NCBI GenBank assembly: GCA_905233915.1
Contig: CAJOFM010000004.1
Coordinates: 1 to 64,000, forward strand
Origin: an uncultured Muribaculaceae bacterium
GTDB lineage: Bacteria; Bacteroidota; Bacteroidia; Bacteroidales; Muribaculaceae
DNA: 64,000 nucleotides
Direction: 5' to 3'
Shown here: one piece after another, positions 50,402 to 60,393 of the stretch
How positions within the stretch are numbered: position 1 is the first letter of the stretch
Layout of the letters: every line of letters starts with the position of its first letter
The notes under the pieces: generated by a model
Database searches by the model: none
Told to the model about the DNA's origin: nothing
Seen by the model: the letters and a program-made list of their open reading frames with translations, nothing else
Position numbers and translations under genes: made by a program

Positions 50402-53400
50402 AACTGAAGAAACTCATCATCGACAATATCGCGTCAATCGAGCATGCCGAAATCGACTTTGACGCAGCTCCCCTGGCAGGCGAACACCTGTTCCTCATCA
50501 CGGGCGAAACCGGATCGGGCAAGTCAACCATCATCGACTGCTTGTGTCTGGCCCTGTATGGTGACACGCCGCGACTCAATGCCGCCAAGGGCAGCGACTA
50601 CTCCCCTACCCGTCAAGAGGAAAGCAATCACGACAACCTCAGGACCAACGATGTGAGACAACTCTTGAGACGTGGGGCAGTCAGCGCCGACATTATACTC
50701 ACCTTTGACGACAATAACGGCACTCCCTTCAAGGCCACGTGGCACGTGCATCGGGCACACAAGAAACTGGAGAACAATATCCTGAAACCGCAACGCACCC
50801 TTAGCACCGAAGACACTCCTGGCTTATACCTCATGTATGAAGGCCCCAAGGAAATCAACCCCTTTGTCACTGAACTCATCGGGTTGGATATGGACCAGTT
50901 TTTCCGTACCGTGGTGCTTGCTCAAGGCAAATTCTCGGAATTCCTCAACAGCGGGGAAAGCGAGAAAGCAGACCTGCTTGAAAAGATGACCGGGACGGGT
51001 ATTTATGCCGAAGTGGGCGCAAAAATCTATCAAACCTGCAAAGCTAAAGAGAATGAGCGCAACCTGCTGCGAGAGCAGCTCAAGAACATCACCCTGCTCA
51101 ATGATGAAGAGAAAGACATCATCAACCAGGAGATTGCCCAGCTCAAGTCGCAACAAACGTTGCAACAGCAGCAACGTGACGGAGCAAAGAAGATGAGCGA
51201 CTGGATTGACGAGAAAGCCCGCAATGAGAAGAGCCTTACTGAGAAAAAGACAGCTCTCGATGAGAAAAAGGCGCTAACACAGCTTGAGAAATATAAACAG
51301 GAAGTGGCCATGATTAATGACTGGGACGCTACCACCGACGCCAGACAAGAACTGAAAGCCATGTTTGATGCTAAACGTCAACTTGAGGAATTGGAACGAG
51401 AGCGCCCTGCAATGCAACAGGAATATGACCGCCTGTGCGCAGCCTTGCGCGCCACCATCGCCGATCTTGAGGAAAAGCAAAAGGCTCTAGACGATACTAA
51501 CGACTATCTCAAGCAGGAAAAACCCAACCAGGAGATGTATTACGCCATCGACACCATCAAATCGGTGATGGAACGGAGGCAAACAGCAAGCCTTAATATT
51601 AACGAATTTGGAGAGGCGCTTCGAATTGAGGAAGGTCGACTGCCACAAGCCAAAGAAAAAGTCACACAAGCCGATGAGGCCTGCAAAGCCATCAATCAAG
51701 CCCTCAAACTGACACAGGAGGAGTATAACGGATTGCACATTGACCAGGTACTCACGCGCAAAGACGAGTTCATCACAACCAAACAGAAACTGATCAACTT
51801 CAAGAATGCCCTTGATGCATTCACACTGGCACAACAAGCACTTGAAAAACTCAAGCAGGATTTGTGTTCACAACAAGACCAACTGGAGAGAGCGCAGACT
51901 GCTATTAGAGACAAGCGCACGCTGATGGACAAGGCACATCTTGCCGTGGAACGACAAAAGGACTGGAACGCTCTCATCGAACAGGCACACAAGACGCTGC
52001 ACAAGGGCGATCAATGCCCAGTGTGCGGCAACGTCATCAGCACCCTGCTGGCCCCAAAAGCGCAGAGCGAACTAGACCAATTGCAGGCTGAGTATGAGCA
52101 AGCCAAACACACGGTTATCGATGCCGAGGCTGAAATCAATGCAGCCAAGCAACTCATCACGCGGCTGAACAATCAAATCGAACAAGACAAAACTGCCTTG
52201 AAAGGGAAGGCAGATGAATACGACAGGCAGTGGGAGCAAGTACTTGTCGGCCTTGACAAATGCGGAAAAGCACTAGATAAAACCTCAAGCGCCGATCAGA
52301 TTCAAGCACTCCTTGACGAGATGGACAATGAGGTTGCCACCTTGAATGCCACAATCCAACAGGCACAAACCCTGAACAAGCGTCTGGAGCAGCAACACAA
52401 CGAGAGTGCCAAGGCCACCGAAGCCCACAACAAAGCCCAGATAGAACTGAACATCATCAATTCCAGCATCGACAAGCAACGCGACGCTGTCACAACGAGC
52501 AAAAAACAATTCAACGAGTTAACCGCCGAATTGGACAACCTGATGGTATTCAGCGATTGGCAAGAACGGGCCCAAAACGCCGAATTCATGAACGAACTCG
52601 AACGTCAGGCCATTGATTACAAGGCAAAGGAACGCGAAGCCCAGCAATTGGGACATGCCATCGAGTTAATCAACTCCCAACTGCCAGCAATCAAAACCGC
52701 CAAGGACAACATCAAGGGATTTGATGACAACGGCCACGTGCTCACGTATATGCCCGAAGGATTGAACGAATTGTGGAATACACTTGAGAACAAATGCCTG
52801 AAATGGAACACACGCATGGATACCGAACAACATAATGTGGACAGGGCTAAGCAAACACTTGAGGATTTCTTGAGCCAGCACTCGACCATGACGATGGAGA
52901 AACTGATTGTAATTTCACACAACAGTCCCGCTCTTATCCGTGACATCAAGCAGGCCCACCAGGCCCTCGCTGATGCCATCACGCTCATTCGGGGCGAAGT
53001 GCAAGCGCTAACCAAGCATCAAGAGGAAATTGCCGCCAAAAAGCCACAATTCCCTGAGGAGAATTCAGAACGCCTTGCGACTATCATCGAGGAGGCTGGC
53101 AATCTCATCGAGAAACTCACCGACGACATTGCAAACCGCACGACACAACTTAAACTTGATGAAGAGAATGTGCGGCTCGTTGGCGAGAAGAAGGAGGCGC
53201 TAGAGAAAGCCGAGGCCATTTACACGCAATGGGCCGATTTCAACAATATGCTGGGCGACTCCACGGGCAGCAAGTTCCGCAAGATTGCCCAAAGCTACAT
53301 CTTGGGCGAGTTGCTGCATAGCGCCAACGGGTACCTGCGGCAGTTCAACAACCGTTATGAGCTTGAAGCCAATCCCGGCACGCTCGTCATCCTGGTGCGC

Positions 53401-53730
53401 GATCTGCTCCAAGGAGACCTCACATCGGCCAACACCTTATCGGGTGGCGAGTGCTTCATGGTATCGTTGGCTCTGGCTTTGGCCTTGTCAAGCACGACGG
53501 GCAAGATGTTCAGTGTGGACACCCTATTCATCGATGAAGGCTTCGGCTCACTCAGTCCAAACTATCTCGACAACGTGATGGAAACGCTCAACCGGCTGTA
53601 TGACATGGGAGGCCGCCGTGTGGGCATCATCAGCCATGTGGAGATGCTCAAGGAACGCGTGACCACCCAAATACGAGTCGAGCGTGACCCCAAGAACAAC
53701 ACCGTGAGCCGCGTCACAACCGTCTCATGA
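50398..53730 (+). CDS. sbcC: exonuclease SbcCD subunit C (SMC-like ATPase)
   Basis: The product has 1110 residues. The N-terminal ATP-binding lobe has the Walker A GETGSGKST at 36-44. Very long coiled coils run on both sides of a zinc hook C540-P-V-C543 ('GDQCPVCGNVIS'). The C-terminal lobe has the signature 'NTLSGGECFMVSLALALAL' and Walker B 'DTLFIDEGFGSL'. Together with SbcD it forms the Mre11-Rad50-type nuclease in the cytoplasm. All key motifs are present and the length is normal for the family. A stem without T-run (53735-53764) follows. Confidence 0.95.
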   Translation: MKLKKLIIDNIASIEHAEIDFDAAPLAGEHLFLITGETGSGKSTIIDCLCLALYGDTPRLNAAKGSDYSPTRQEESNHDNLRTNDVRQLLRRGAVSADIILTFDDNNGTPFKATWHVHRAHKKLENNILKPQRTLSTEDTPGLYLMYEGPKEINPFVTELIGLDMDQFFRTVVLAQGKFSEFLNSGESEKADLLEKMTGTGIYAEVGAKIYQTCKAKENERNLLREQLKNITLLNDEEKDIINQEIAQLKSQQTLQQQQRDGAKKMSDWIDEKARNEKSLTEKKTALDEKKALTQLEKYKQEVAMINDWDATTDARQELKAMFDAKRQLEELERERPAMQQEYDRLCAALRATIADLEEKQKALDDTNDYLKQEKPNQEMYYAIDTIKSVMERRQTASLNINEFGEALRIEEGRLPQAKEKVTQADEACKAINQALKLTQEEYNGLHIDQVLTRKDEFITTKQKLINFKNALDAFTLAQQALEKLKQDLCSQQDQLERAQTAIRDKRTLMDKAHLAVERQKDWNALIEQAHKTLHKGDQCPVCGNVISTLLAPKAQSELDQLQAEYEQAKHTVIDAEAEINAAKQLITRLNNQIEQDKTALKGKADEYDRQWEQVLVGLDKCGKALDKTSSADQIQALLDEMDNEVATLNATIQQAQTLNKRLEQQHNESAKATEAHNKAQIELNIINSSIDKQRDAVTTSKKQFNELTAELDNLMVFSDWQERAQNAEFMNELERQAIDYKAKEREAQQLGHAIELINSQLPAIKTAKDNIKGFDDNGHVLTYMPEGLNELWNTLENKCLKWNTRMDTEQHNVDRAKQTLEDFLSQHSTMTMEKLIVISHNSPALIRDIKQAHQALADAITLIRGEVQALTKHQEEIAAKKPQFPEENSERLATIIEEAGNLIEKLTDDIANRTTQLKLDEENVRLVGEKKEALEKAEAIYTQWADFNNMLGDSTGSKFRKIAQSYILGELLHSANGYLRQFNNRYELEANPGTLVILVRDLLQGDLTSANTLSGGECFMVSLALALALSSTTGKMFSVDTLFIDEGFGSLSPNYLDNVMETLNRLYDMGGRRVGIISHVEMLKERVTTQIRVERDPKNNTVSRVTTVS

Positions 53731-53734
53731 CAAG

Positions 53735-53764
53735 ACAGGGGCGGCATTTTGATGCCGCCCCTGT
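53735..53764. terminator. hairpin between sbcC and the convergent DUF4251 gene
   Basis: ACAGGGGCGGCA (53735-53746) pairs with TGCCGCCCCTGT (53753-53764), loop TTTTGA. There is no T-run on either side, so termination strength is uncertain. Confidence 0.5.
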
Positions 53765-53788
53765 AAATCTTAACAAGTGCCGTTATCC

Positions 53789-54286
53789 CTATTGCAGGAT
53801 ATCCAGGCTGTGAATCATACCACTATAGGAAATGGCATCGCGTCCACGGGGATCAACGTCAATCGTTGTTTTACCGTTCATGAACACCTCGACATGGAAC
53901 CTGTAGTTGTCATCACCATTATCAACACGGAAAGTGATGCGCGCACGGTCAGCCTTAGGATATTCCACCTTATAGTCAAGTAATGCGCTCGAGAAATTCA
54001 TTGCTTTATAACCGCTAGCACCATAACCCACGTTCTGGCCAGATCCCACATACGGCATATAGCAAGTCACCATGCCATCACGAATAATCATCTTATGACC
54101 TTGGCTAACGGGGGTTGTGGGGGCAGAAAGCGGACGCATTGAACCCACCATCACAACAAACTGCCGAGATTCAATCAACGACTTGATAGCTTCGGCCCGC
54201 TGCTCGTCTATCACTTTATTTCCAGTGCCGCATGCAGTGAGCAGCACCATCAGCAACGCTGTAGACAATAGTATTATTCTCCTCAT
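53789..54286 (-). CDS. DUF4251 family lipoprotein (paralogue 1)
   Basis: The product has 165 residues. MRRIILLSTALLMVLLTACG gives a lipoprotein signal (LTAC). The DUF4251 body has 'VVMVGSMRPLSA', 'VTCYMPYVGSGQNVGYGASGYKAMNFSSALLDYKV', 'ARITFRVDNGDDNYRFHVEVFMNGKTTIDVDPRGRDAISYSG'. The family is a Bacteroidetes-only beta-rich envelope protein of unknown function. The paralogue lies 96 bases upstream with the same orientation, and both end near the PorZ/O-acetylation block. Confidence 0.88.
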   Translation of the reverse strand: MRRIILLSTALLMVLLTACGTGNKVIDEQRAEAIKSLIESRQFVVMVGSMRPLSAPTTPVSQGHKMIIRDGMVTCYMPYVGSGQNVGYGASGYKAMNFSSALLDYKVEYPKADRARITFRVDNGDDNYRFHVEVFMNGKTTIDVDPRGRDAISYSGMIHSLDILQ

Positions 54287-54382
54287 AATTCTTGGACTAT
54301 TAGTGTAAAAGTTGAACTATCTACTTATTAGACAGATTTCTTGATGTTTTGTTTAATGCTTCTCGAACAAAAGAGTGACGCA

Positions 54383-54877
54383 TCAAGGCAGTTTCATCTC
54401 CCCGTCAAACGAGATAGCATCCCTGTCACGGGCAAGCACATCAATAATCGCTTTGCCGTTGGTGAACATGTCGATGCGGTACCTATAAGCATCCTCATCA
54501 TTTATTACATCAAATTCAATGATATAACGGTTGCTCGTTCTCTTAGAAATCGTATAATTCTGGATTTCGCCTTTAAAATTCAGTGCCTTACCGCCACCAT
54601 AGGGCATGCGATACACCTCGCCCACATAGGGAAGGTAACTATCAACAAGATTGCCATCAACCTTCAGTTCATAGTTGGAGTTCACATGGCGGGTCAAACC
54701 ACCCAAGGACCTCATCCAGTCCACGGCAATCGTGTATTGGCGGGCATCAAGGGCTGCCTCAACTTGACGTGCAACTTCAGCCTCTCGCTCAGCCTTGGCC
54801 AACTTGTTTTGGGAGCCGCAGCCAGCCAGCAGCAAGGTGAGCACACTCATTAATACTATCACATACTTTTTCATCAT
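54383..54877 (-). CDS. DUF4251 family lipoprotein (paralogue 2)
   Basis: The product has 164 residues. MMKKYVIVLMSVLTLLLAGC gives the lipoprotein signal (LAGC); either of the two first ATGs may be used. It shares 'Y(L/M)PYVG....YG(G)GKALNF', 'NRYIIEFDVINDEDAYRYRIDMFTNGKAIIDV' and 'RDAISFDG' with its neighbour. An N-terminal Ala/Glu/Arg-rich helix precedes the domain. It is predicted to sit on an envelope membrane. It lies 26 bases downstream of the first PorZ-like gene, in the same direction. Confidence 0.88.
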   Translation of the reverse strand: MMKKYVIVLMSVLTLLLAGCGSQNKLAKAEREAEVARQVEAALDARQYTIAVDWMRSLGGLTRHVNSNYELKVDGNLVDSYLPYVGEVYRMPYGGGKALNFKGEIQNYTISKRTSNRYIIEFDVINDEDAYRYRIDMFTNGKAIIDVLARDRDAISFDGEMKLP

Positions 54878-54903
54878 TCAAAACTCTGAAACATTGTTGG
54901 GGC

Positions 54904-57204
54904 TTATCGTATCACAGCGATTTTGGTGACTACGGCCTGACCGCTGCCATTGGCCTGCGAGCACAGCACCATATAGACGCCAGTCTTGGCACGTTCACCA
55001 TATTGGTCACAGCAATCCCACGTCACCATACCGCCTGTTGACTTGAGCTGGCGGATCACATTGCCACTGGCATCGGCAATCTTGACCAGCGAATTGTCCA
55101 TCAAGCCCACAATCGTCACGTCACCTGAGTAGTCGGGCCTGACAGGATTGGGGTAGGCATAGATATTATCATAGTTGCTCTCGGCAGGACTGGAGTCACT
55201 GAAGTATTCATACAATCCGCCTGGAGTCGTGATATAGACCGAATTGCTGTTGGGGTTGCAGCACACCTTATAAACCGTGTTGGAGGCCAACGGACTATTG
55301 GTCGTGTTGAACCTGTGGATGATCTGGGTGCCATCGGCACTCACGAGAAACAGGCCAGAGGTTTGGGTAGCAATCCACTTGCGGTTGGCTCCATCAACAG
55401 CCACATCATTCACCTGGATACCGTCAAGCAGATAGTCGGCCATATTGGTGCCGTCATTTCGAGGCACCTTGATGTGATTGACCCTGAAATCTCCCGAGAA
55501 GGCCTGAGCCGGATTGAACGAGACGACACCCTCGGTGCACCCCATCCACACAACACCGTTCAAGTCCTCGGTCAAGCACACGATATTGGTCCAACTGAAG
55601 GGTTGCCCGTCCTGGTCGACAAGCTTCTTGAATGACACCTGCTGGGGATGTGATGACAGTTCACCGTTGCTATCCCAGAAGAATACAGGCATCTCAAAGT
55701 CACCATCCGAAAAAATCTTGATGTCATACTTGCTGTTACGCGTCGACAGGAAGACGCAACGCTGGGTGTGACCGGTACTGATACCCTCAATCTGAATAAC
55801 TTTCCAGTCACTTTTAGCGGGTTCGCTCAACTTGGCTTTGTCTGCCGGCAATACCAGCACCGTGTGATCCTTATTCTCAAATGGTTGCGCCACCCACACA
55901 TTACCATATCGGTCAATGCTTGTGATAGGGTGCATTGCACCACTCTTCTTGGCCAACGGACTGTTGACACTATCAAACTGGAACACAATCTCATCATTCA
56001 CAACCTTGAGCAAACCGTCATACCAGGTTCCTATAAAATAAGTATTAGGATCATCAGGCAAGAATTCAATCCAATAGCAACCTCCTGTAGTAGGGTTCTC
56101 GGGTGTCGCATCATTCCACTTGATGCCGTCATAGGTAGCTACCGCCAATGGCGTGACAGAGGTAAAGAAACCATTGGCACTGGGAGGAGTCACATATAAC
56201 TTATCATGAGCTTTATTATAAGTCATCCAGAAAGGCAGGCCCAATGGCACAGCATTAGGCTTATAATAATTCTCACTGCCCAGCAGGTGCAAACCCGAGG
56301 GGCCGGCTGCCCATATGGCACCATCACCGTTGGGATTGCTGCTGCAAATCTCGCCCTCGGCATCAATAGCGACAGGATTATTACCGTCTTTATCGGTCTT
56401 GAAGCTCTGTTTCAATGGAGGCACATTCAGCAAGTAGCCATCAACAGTGGGTTGAATCGTCGAGGCCTTTCCACTAATCACGATATCACCATTGAACCGT
56501 ACCTTGCCTTTATCATCGATGGTCATGGTACTCAGATAGACGCGACTCGTGACACAGAAGAATGTGTTTTCATTGATCGGATAGATGCGACCATTCTTCT
56601 TGAATGTCGATGTCCCGAAAGAAGACAGCTGATCATGATACTCATCTGCGTTGCCGTAGTACATCATGTCCGGTGAACACAACAATAGCATATCGCCCAT
56701 CCGGGCAACCGATGTCAATGCTACTCCATACAAATGGGACTCCTTGACAACAAACTTGCTGTCATCGACGACCACATAGCCGAAATCGGTGGCAAGATAA
56801 ATGACACCGTCATAGAAGGTCACATCATTGATGGTCTTGCTCATGGTAAGGACGGCATCCTTGATTTCAGGCATGTTCACCACAGTGCCGTTGCTCGTAA
56901 TCACATCGATATTGGAGTTCTCATAAGCCAATACGACATAGTCCTTCTCATTGTTGTAGAACATTTGGGTGATACCCATGTCACTCAAGTCGTTATTGAC
57001 ACTCATGGACTCATTCTCCTGAGTTTCCTTATCCAACCTAAACAGGTCACCTCCGGACAAATAATACACAAAACGATTTGTCTCGATGACATTGGTCACC
57101 TGGTCTCCGACATATGATGTGTGACAATACCAATCGCCTACAGCATTTTGGGCGACAGCGCTCAGCGACATCACCAACGCCAACAGCAGTAATATCTTCT
57201 TCAT
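54904..57204 (-). CDS. PorZ-like beta-propeller protein with T9SS-type C-terminal domain (1)
   Basis: The start at 57204 (MKKILLLLALVMSLSAVAQ) is chosen because it begins the signal peptide; the frame runs on to 57270 without need. The product has 766 residues. Propeller-type strands follow throughout ('YYLSGGDLFRLDKETQENESMSVNNDLSDMGITQMFYN', 'NIDVITSNGTVVNM', 'GVVWMGCTEGVVSFNP', 'DGANRKWIATQTSGLFLVSADG'), like two-component-regulator propellers. The C-terminus 'NIYAYPNPVRPDYSGDVTIV' and 'LVKIADASGNVIRQL' is the Por secretion tail fold. This is the PorZ plan: PorZ is the surface sortase-complex part that presents anionic LPS to PorU in type IX secretion. Confidence 0.85.
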   Translation of the reverse strand: MKKILLLLALVMSLSAVAQNAVGDWYCHTSYVGDQVTNVIETNRFVYYLSGGDLFRLDKETQENESMSVNNDLSDMGITQMFYNNEKDYVVLAYENSNIDVITSNGTVVNMPEIKDAVLTMSKTINDVTFYDGVIYLATDFGYVVVDDSKFVVKESHLYGVALTSVARMGDMLLLCSPDMMYYGNADEYHDQLSSFGTSTFKKNGRIYPINENTFFCVTSRVYLSTMTIDDKGKVRFNGDIVISGKASTIQPTVDGYLLNVPPLKQSFKTDKDGNNPVAIDAEGEICSSNPNGDGAIWAAGPSGLHLLGSENYYKPNAVPLGLPFWMTYNKAHDKLYVTPPSANGFFTSVTPLAVATYDGIKWNDATPENPTTGGCYWIEFLPDDPNTYFIGTWYDGLLKVVNDEIVFQFDSVNSPLAKKSGAMHPITSIDRYGNVWVAQPFENKDHTVLVLPADKAKLSEPAKSDWKVIQIEGISTGHTQRCVFLSTRNSKYDIKIFSDGDFEMPVFFWDSNGELSSHPQQVSFKKLVDQDGQPFSWTNIVCLTEDLNGVVWMGCTEGVVSFNPAQAFSGDFRVNHIKVPRNDGTNMADYLLDGIQVNDVAVDGANRKWIATQTSGLFLVSADGTQIIHRFNTTNSPLASNTVYKVCCNPNSNSVYITTPGGLYEYFSDSSPAESNYDNIYAYPNPVRPDYSGDVTIVGLMDNSLVKIADASGNVIRQLKSTGGMVTWDCCDQYGERAKTGVYMVLCSQANGSGQAVVTKIAVIR

Positions 57205-57302
57205 AGTGTTTGTTATCATTTTATCATCTTGTATTCTATAAACGAAATACAGCCCGTTAAATTGTGTCAAATCATGCCTATTTGCAGCGCTTTCACGTAA
57301 AA

Positions 57303-57758
57303 TCAGTAATTCAAAGCGACACGTTTGACTGCAGGTGATGCGGCATCAAACGAGAATGTTGCCCATGTGCTGGTCAACTGACTCTCGTAACGGACTCTAT
57401 ACTTCATTGGACGGAAACACTTGACCGAAACCTCACCCTTCATGTTATCGCCCATCGCGCCACGACGTTTCCGTCCTTTCTTCTCGACTACGGTGCACTC
57501 ATCATCTCGTATAGTGAACACCAGATTGACGGTCTCATCAAGGCCAAGTGTGAAACCGGTTCGCTCTATGTGCACCTTGCCGTCATCAAGCACCTCGACA
57601 CGCACTGCATCTTCACGCTCTTCTTCATCGGGAGCAGTCAACAACTGCACGATATAGGTGCTGGACGGCTTTTTCTCGGTTCGGCCCAATAGCAACGCCA
57701 GCAGTGCCATAGCCACTACAAACGCAAGGGTGTAGAACTCGGGAGACGTGATGTCCAT
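57303..57758 (-). CDS. membrane-anchored hypothetical protein
   Basis: The start at 57758 (MDITSPEFYTLAFVVAMALLALLLG) is chosen, 7 bases after the SGNH gene; the longer frame to 57797 overlaps that gene. The product has 151 residues. One N-terminal helix anchors a beta-rich domain with 'VRVEVLDDGKVHIERTGFTLGLDETVNLVFTIRDDECTVVEKKG' and 'STWATFSFDAASP'. No family is recognised. It is the last gene of the MBOAT-SGNH set and lies before the PorZ-like gene, so a role in the same surface-polysaccharide step is plausible but unproven. Confidence 0.7.
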   Translation of the reverse strand: MDITSPEFYTLAFVVAMALLALLLGRTEKKPSSTYIVQLLTAPDEEEREDAVRVEVLDDGKVHIERTGFTLGLDETVNLVFTIRDDECTVVEKKGRKRRGAMGDNMKGEVSVKCFRPMKYRVRYESQLTSTWATFSFDAASPAVKRVALNY

Positions 57759-57765
57759 GGGGCAA

Positions 57766-58821
57766 CTACTTGAGTTTATGGATGATTTCACGGGCAATTA
57801 TCCGTGACGAAGACGGTGACCAATGTGTGTCATTGAACAGATACACATCCTTCACGCCTTGAGCTACCAGCGGATGAAGCACATGCTTGGAAAAGACGAA
57901 ACAACTTGTATCTTGTGCCATCCATTGAGCGATATCCTCATTGAGGGTTTTAGTTGGATAAGGATTGTCGACGATGAAATCCTGATATAGGTCATACTTG
58001 TCACATGCGATCAGGATAATCAAATTGACGCCTTTTTCACGTGCCTTAGCGATGAGTTTGCCATAGTTACCCTGAATGCGTTGCTGGACATCGGCCGGAA
58101 CCTGAATGCCGTTTTTCACATCCTCATTGTAGAAATAGAGCATCGTCGGCTCCTTACCCCCAAACATGGGCTGCGACAAGCGTGCTTTATAGATGGGATT
58201 GGCACCAAACAGATGATAGAAGATATAGTCCTTTACCCTCATCAATGGCCCTGCCGAAGGGTTATCCTCGCCTTTTTTCTCATTATCTTCACCATCCTCC
58301 TGTTGTTTGACAGGAGGTAGCGGAATTGACTTGTGGTTGGTTACAAAACCATTGTGGCGGTCAACGATATAACGCTCGACCTCCTGGACAACAAGGTTTC
58401 TTACCCTCGAGGAGTCGATGCTTCCCAAATTCAACACATCATAGGCCAATTGGATTGGGCTTGCTAACGTGGGATCTTGAGGGGTGAACACTATAACATC
58501 AAGATTGCCATCGTGAGCCAAATAGTTCACATAATCACCCACCTTGCCTACTCCACCGCCATGTGAGAAGGAATCGCCAATGACAAGCACGTCACACGAC
58601 GACAGCCTCAACACGCTGTCATTATCCTCGCCTGCATAATACACCTCAGGCAACGCGAGGCTGCTGATAGAATCGGAATACTCCTGACCACCGTCAATAA
58701 GGCCTAACCGCATCAGGTCTCCTGAATTGTCATCAGTCACCCACAAGTAGGTTGCCAAGCCCACCAACAAGAGCCAGACGGGCAACACGGTATATGATAA
58801 CTTGATAAGAAACTTTTTCAT
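57766..58821 (-). CDS. SGNH/AlgX-like O-acetyltransferase partner
   Basis: The start at 58821 (MKKFLIKLSYTVLPVWLLLVGLATY) is chosen, 7 bases after the MBOAT stop. The product has 351 residues. One N-terminal helix exposes the rest to the periplasm. 'CDVLVIGDSFSHGGGVGKVGDYV' is the SGNH block I nucleophile Ser (GDSF), and 'YLFNDTHWSPSSSRIIA' supplies the D-x-H pair, as in AlgX/AlgJ. A low-complexity acidic/lysine loop (about 195-215) is inserted. It should take the acetyl group handed over by the MBOAT and place it on a sugar polymer. The polymer is unknown. Confidence 0.85.
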   Translation of the reverse strand: MKKFLIKLSYTVLPVWLLLVGLATYLWVTDDNSGDLMRLGLIDGGQEYSDSISSLALPEVYYAGEDNDSVLRLSSCDVLVIGDSFSHGGGVGKVGDYVNYLAHDGNLDVIVFTPQDPTLASPIQLAYDVLNLGSIDSSRVRNLVVQEVERYIVDRHNGFVTNHKSIPLPPVKQQEDGEDNEKKGEDNPSAGPLMRVKDYIFYHLFGANPIYKARLSQPMFGGKEPTMLYFYNEDVKNGIQVPADVQQRIQGNYGKLIAKAREKGVNLIILIACDKYDLYQDFIVDNPYPTKTLNEDIAQWMAQDTSCFVFSKHVLHPLVAQGVKDVYLFNDTHWSPSSSRIIAREIIHKLK

Positions 58822-58828
58822 GACACAA

Positions 58829-60274
58829 TCAGAACTGGAAATAAATGAACGTCTGTACCTGACCGGCAAAATAGAAAATCAGGAAAACCAACAGGGCATA
58901 AAGCGCAAGCCTTGTCGCCTGAAGCGAGAAGATGCGATAGCCGTCAATCTGCAACACATGCTGGCGCTCACGTTGCAGCCACTCGACAACCACAAGACCC
59001 ACACACCACATCAGCGTGGTGGCCATCTTCATGGTCAAGCCTTGAACACTCAGCAGTGATGGAGAGAATAGGCGTGATGTGAAATCACAGAAACTCGCAA
59101 AATCGGGAGCACGGAAGAGCACCCAACCGAAATTGACAAGCAGGAAGGTCACCAACATGGAGGCAAACTCACGCAACGTGGGCAAACAACGGCCATGGGC
59201 CACCGTATCCTTGTAACGCTGTCCGCCCCACAAGATGAGCGGGATGAACAGCAACGCATGATACAGTCCCCACAGGACAAAAGTCCAGTCGGCGCCATGC
59301 CACAATCCGCTCAAGGCAAACACGATGAGTGTGTTAAGGATGGTCCTGGCACGGGAACGGCGGCTACCGCCTAGCGGGAAATAAACATACTGAGTGAACC
59401 AGTTCATCAACGTGATGTGCCAACGGCGCCAGAACTCTCTCACGTTACGCGAGAAATAAGGCACCTTGAAGTTCGTCGTCAGCTTGAAACCGAACAGTTT
59501 GGCACAACCGATGGCGATATCACTATAGCCCGAGAAATCGGCATAAATCTGGAAGGTGAACAACAATGAACTCACGAACAGCGACATGCCGGTTGCATAA
59601 CTCAAGCCATCCCAAGTCTGGTTAACCACCTCGGCACAGGTGTCGGCAATGATGAGTTTCTTGAAGAAGCCCCACAACATCTGTCGCAGGCCGTCGACCG
59701 CCATCGAGTAGTCAAATGTACGCTTACCCAACATCTGCGGCAACAGATTAGTAGCCCGCTCAATAGGTCCCGCCACAAGTTGCGGGAAAAAACTGATGAA
59801 CGAGAAGAATGCGATGATATCCCTCGTGGGCTTGATCCTGTGGGCATAGACGTCTATCGAGTAGCTGAGAGCCTGGAAGGTGTAAAAGCTGATACCTACC
59901 GGCAGAATGATGTGCATCGTAGGCCAGTCAACAGTAATACCCATAAGAGCCAAAGCGGCGCCTAAACTGTCGACAAAGAAGTTGAAATACTTGAATGCCG
60001 CCAGTATGGACAGATTGAGGACGATATTGGCCGCACTCACGACGCGTTGCCATCGGCGACGGCCCTCATACCGCTCAATGAGCAGACCGCTCACATAACT
60101 GCTGAGCGAAGTGATGACAATAAGGATGAGAAAGCGCCAGTCCCACCAGCCATAGAACACGTAACTCGCCACCAGGATGAGCAGGTTTTGCCACTTCAAC
60201 GGCTTGAAGACAAACCAGTAGAGCAAGAACACTACTGGCAGGAATATCATGAATGTAAACGAGTTAAACAGCAT
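58829..60274 (-). CDS. MBOAT family O-acyltransferase (AlgI-like)
   Basis: The product has 481 residues and about ten membrane helices. The opening 'MLFNSFTFMIFLPVVFLLYWFV' and 'NLLILVASYVFYGWWDWRFL', then 'LPVGISFYTFQALSYSIDVY', 'FFPQLVAGPIERATNLLPQ' and 'REFWRRWHITLMNWFTQYVYFPLGG', are the AlgI/DltB-like signature. The catalytic His is in 'ALSGLWHGADWTFVLWGLYHALL'. It moves acetyl groups from the cytoplasm across the inner membrane. The SGNH gene follows 7 bases later, making the standard pair. Chain acceptor is unknown. Confidence 0.93.
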   Translation of the reverse strand: MLFNSFTFMIFLPVVFLLYWFVFKPLKWQNLLILVASYVFYGWWDWRFLILIVITSLSSYVSGLLIERYEGRRRWQRVVSAANIVLNLSILAAFKYFNFFVDSLGAALALMGITVDWPTMHIILPVGISFYTFQALSYSIDVYAHRIKPTRDIIAFFSFISFFPQLVAGPIERATNLLPQMLGKRTFDYSMAVDGLRQMLWGFFKKLIIADTCAEVVNQTWDGLSYATGMSLFVSSLLFTFQIYADFSGYSDIAIGCAKLFGFKLTTNFKVPYFSRNVREFWRRWHITLMNWFTQYVYFPLGGSRRSRARTILNTLIVFALSGLWHGADWTFVLWGLYHALLFIPLILWGGQRYKDTVAHGRCLPTLREFASMLVTFLLVNFGWVLFRAPDFASFCDFTSRLFSPSLLSVQGLTMKMATTLMWCVGLVVVEWLQRERQHVLQIDGYRIFSLQATRLALYALLVFLIFYFAGQVQTFIYFQF

Positions 60275-60313
60275 ATCGTTCTACGGTTATCCTCATCTTA
60301 TCGCTTAAGCAGA

Positions 60314-60348
60314 CAAGAGGGCATGCTGGACAGCAGCACACCCTCTTG
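60314..60348. terminator. hairpin between the second PorZ-like gene and the MBOAT gene
   Basis: CAAGAGGG (60314-60321) with CCCTCTTG (60341-60348), with an inner GCTG/CAGC pair. There is no T-run on the gene strand. It may separate two transcripts. Confidence 0.45.
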
Positions 60349-60393
60349 ATTATAATGACTTGATTATAGCCTCAATAATACCATCAAGGCTCA

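Noticed and set aside
49202..53730. Anti-phage defence island around the SMC-like ATPase and nuclease
   Set aside because: Motifs and order match housekeeping SbcD-SbcC exactly, including the ATGA overlap, and there are no defence genes beside it.
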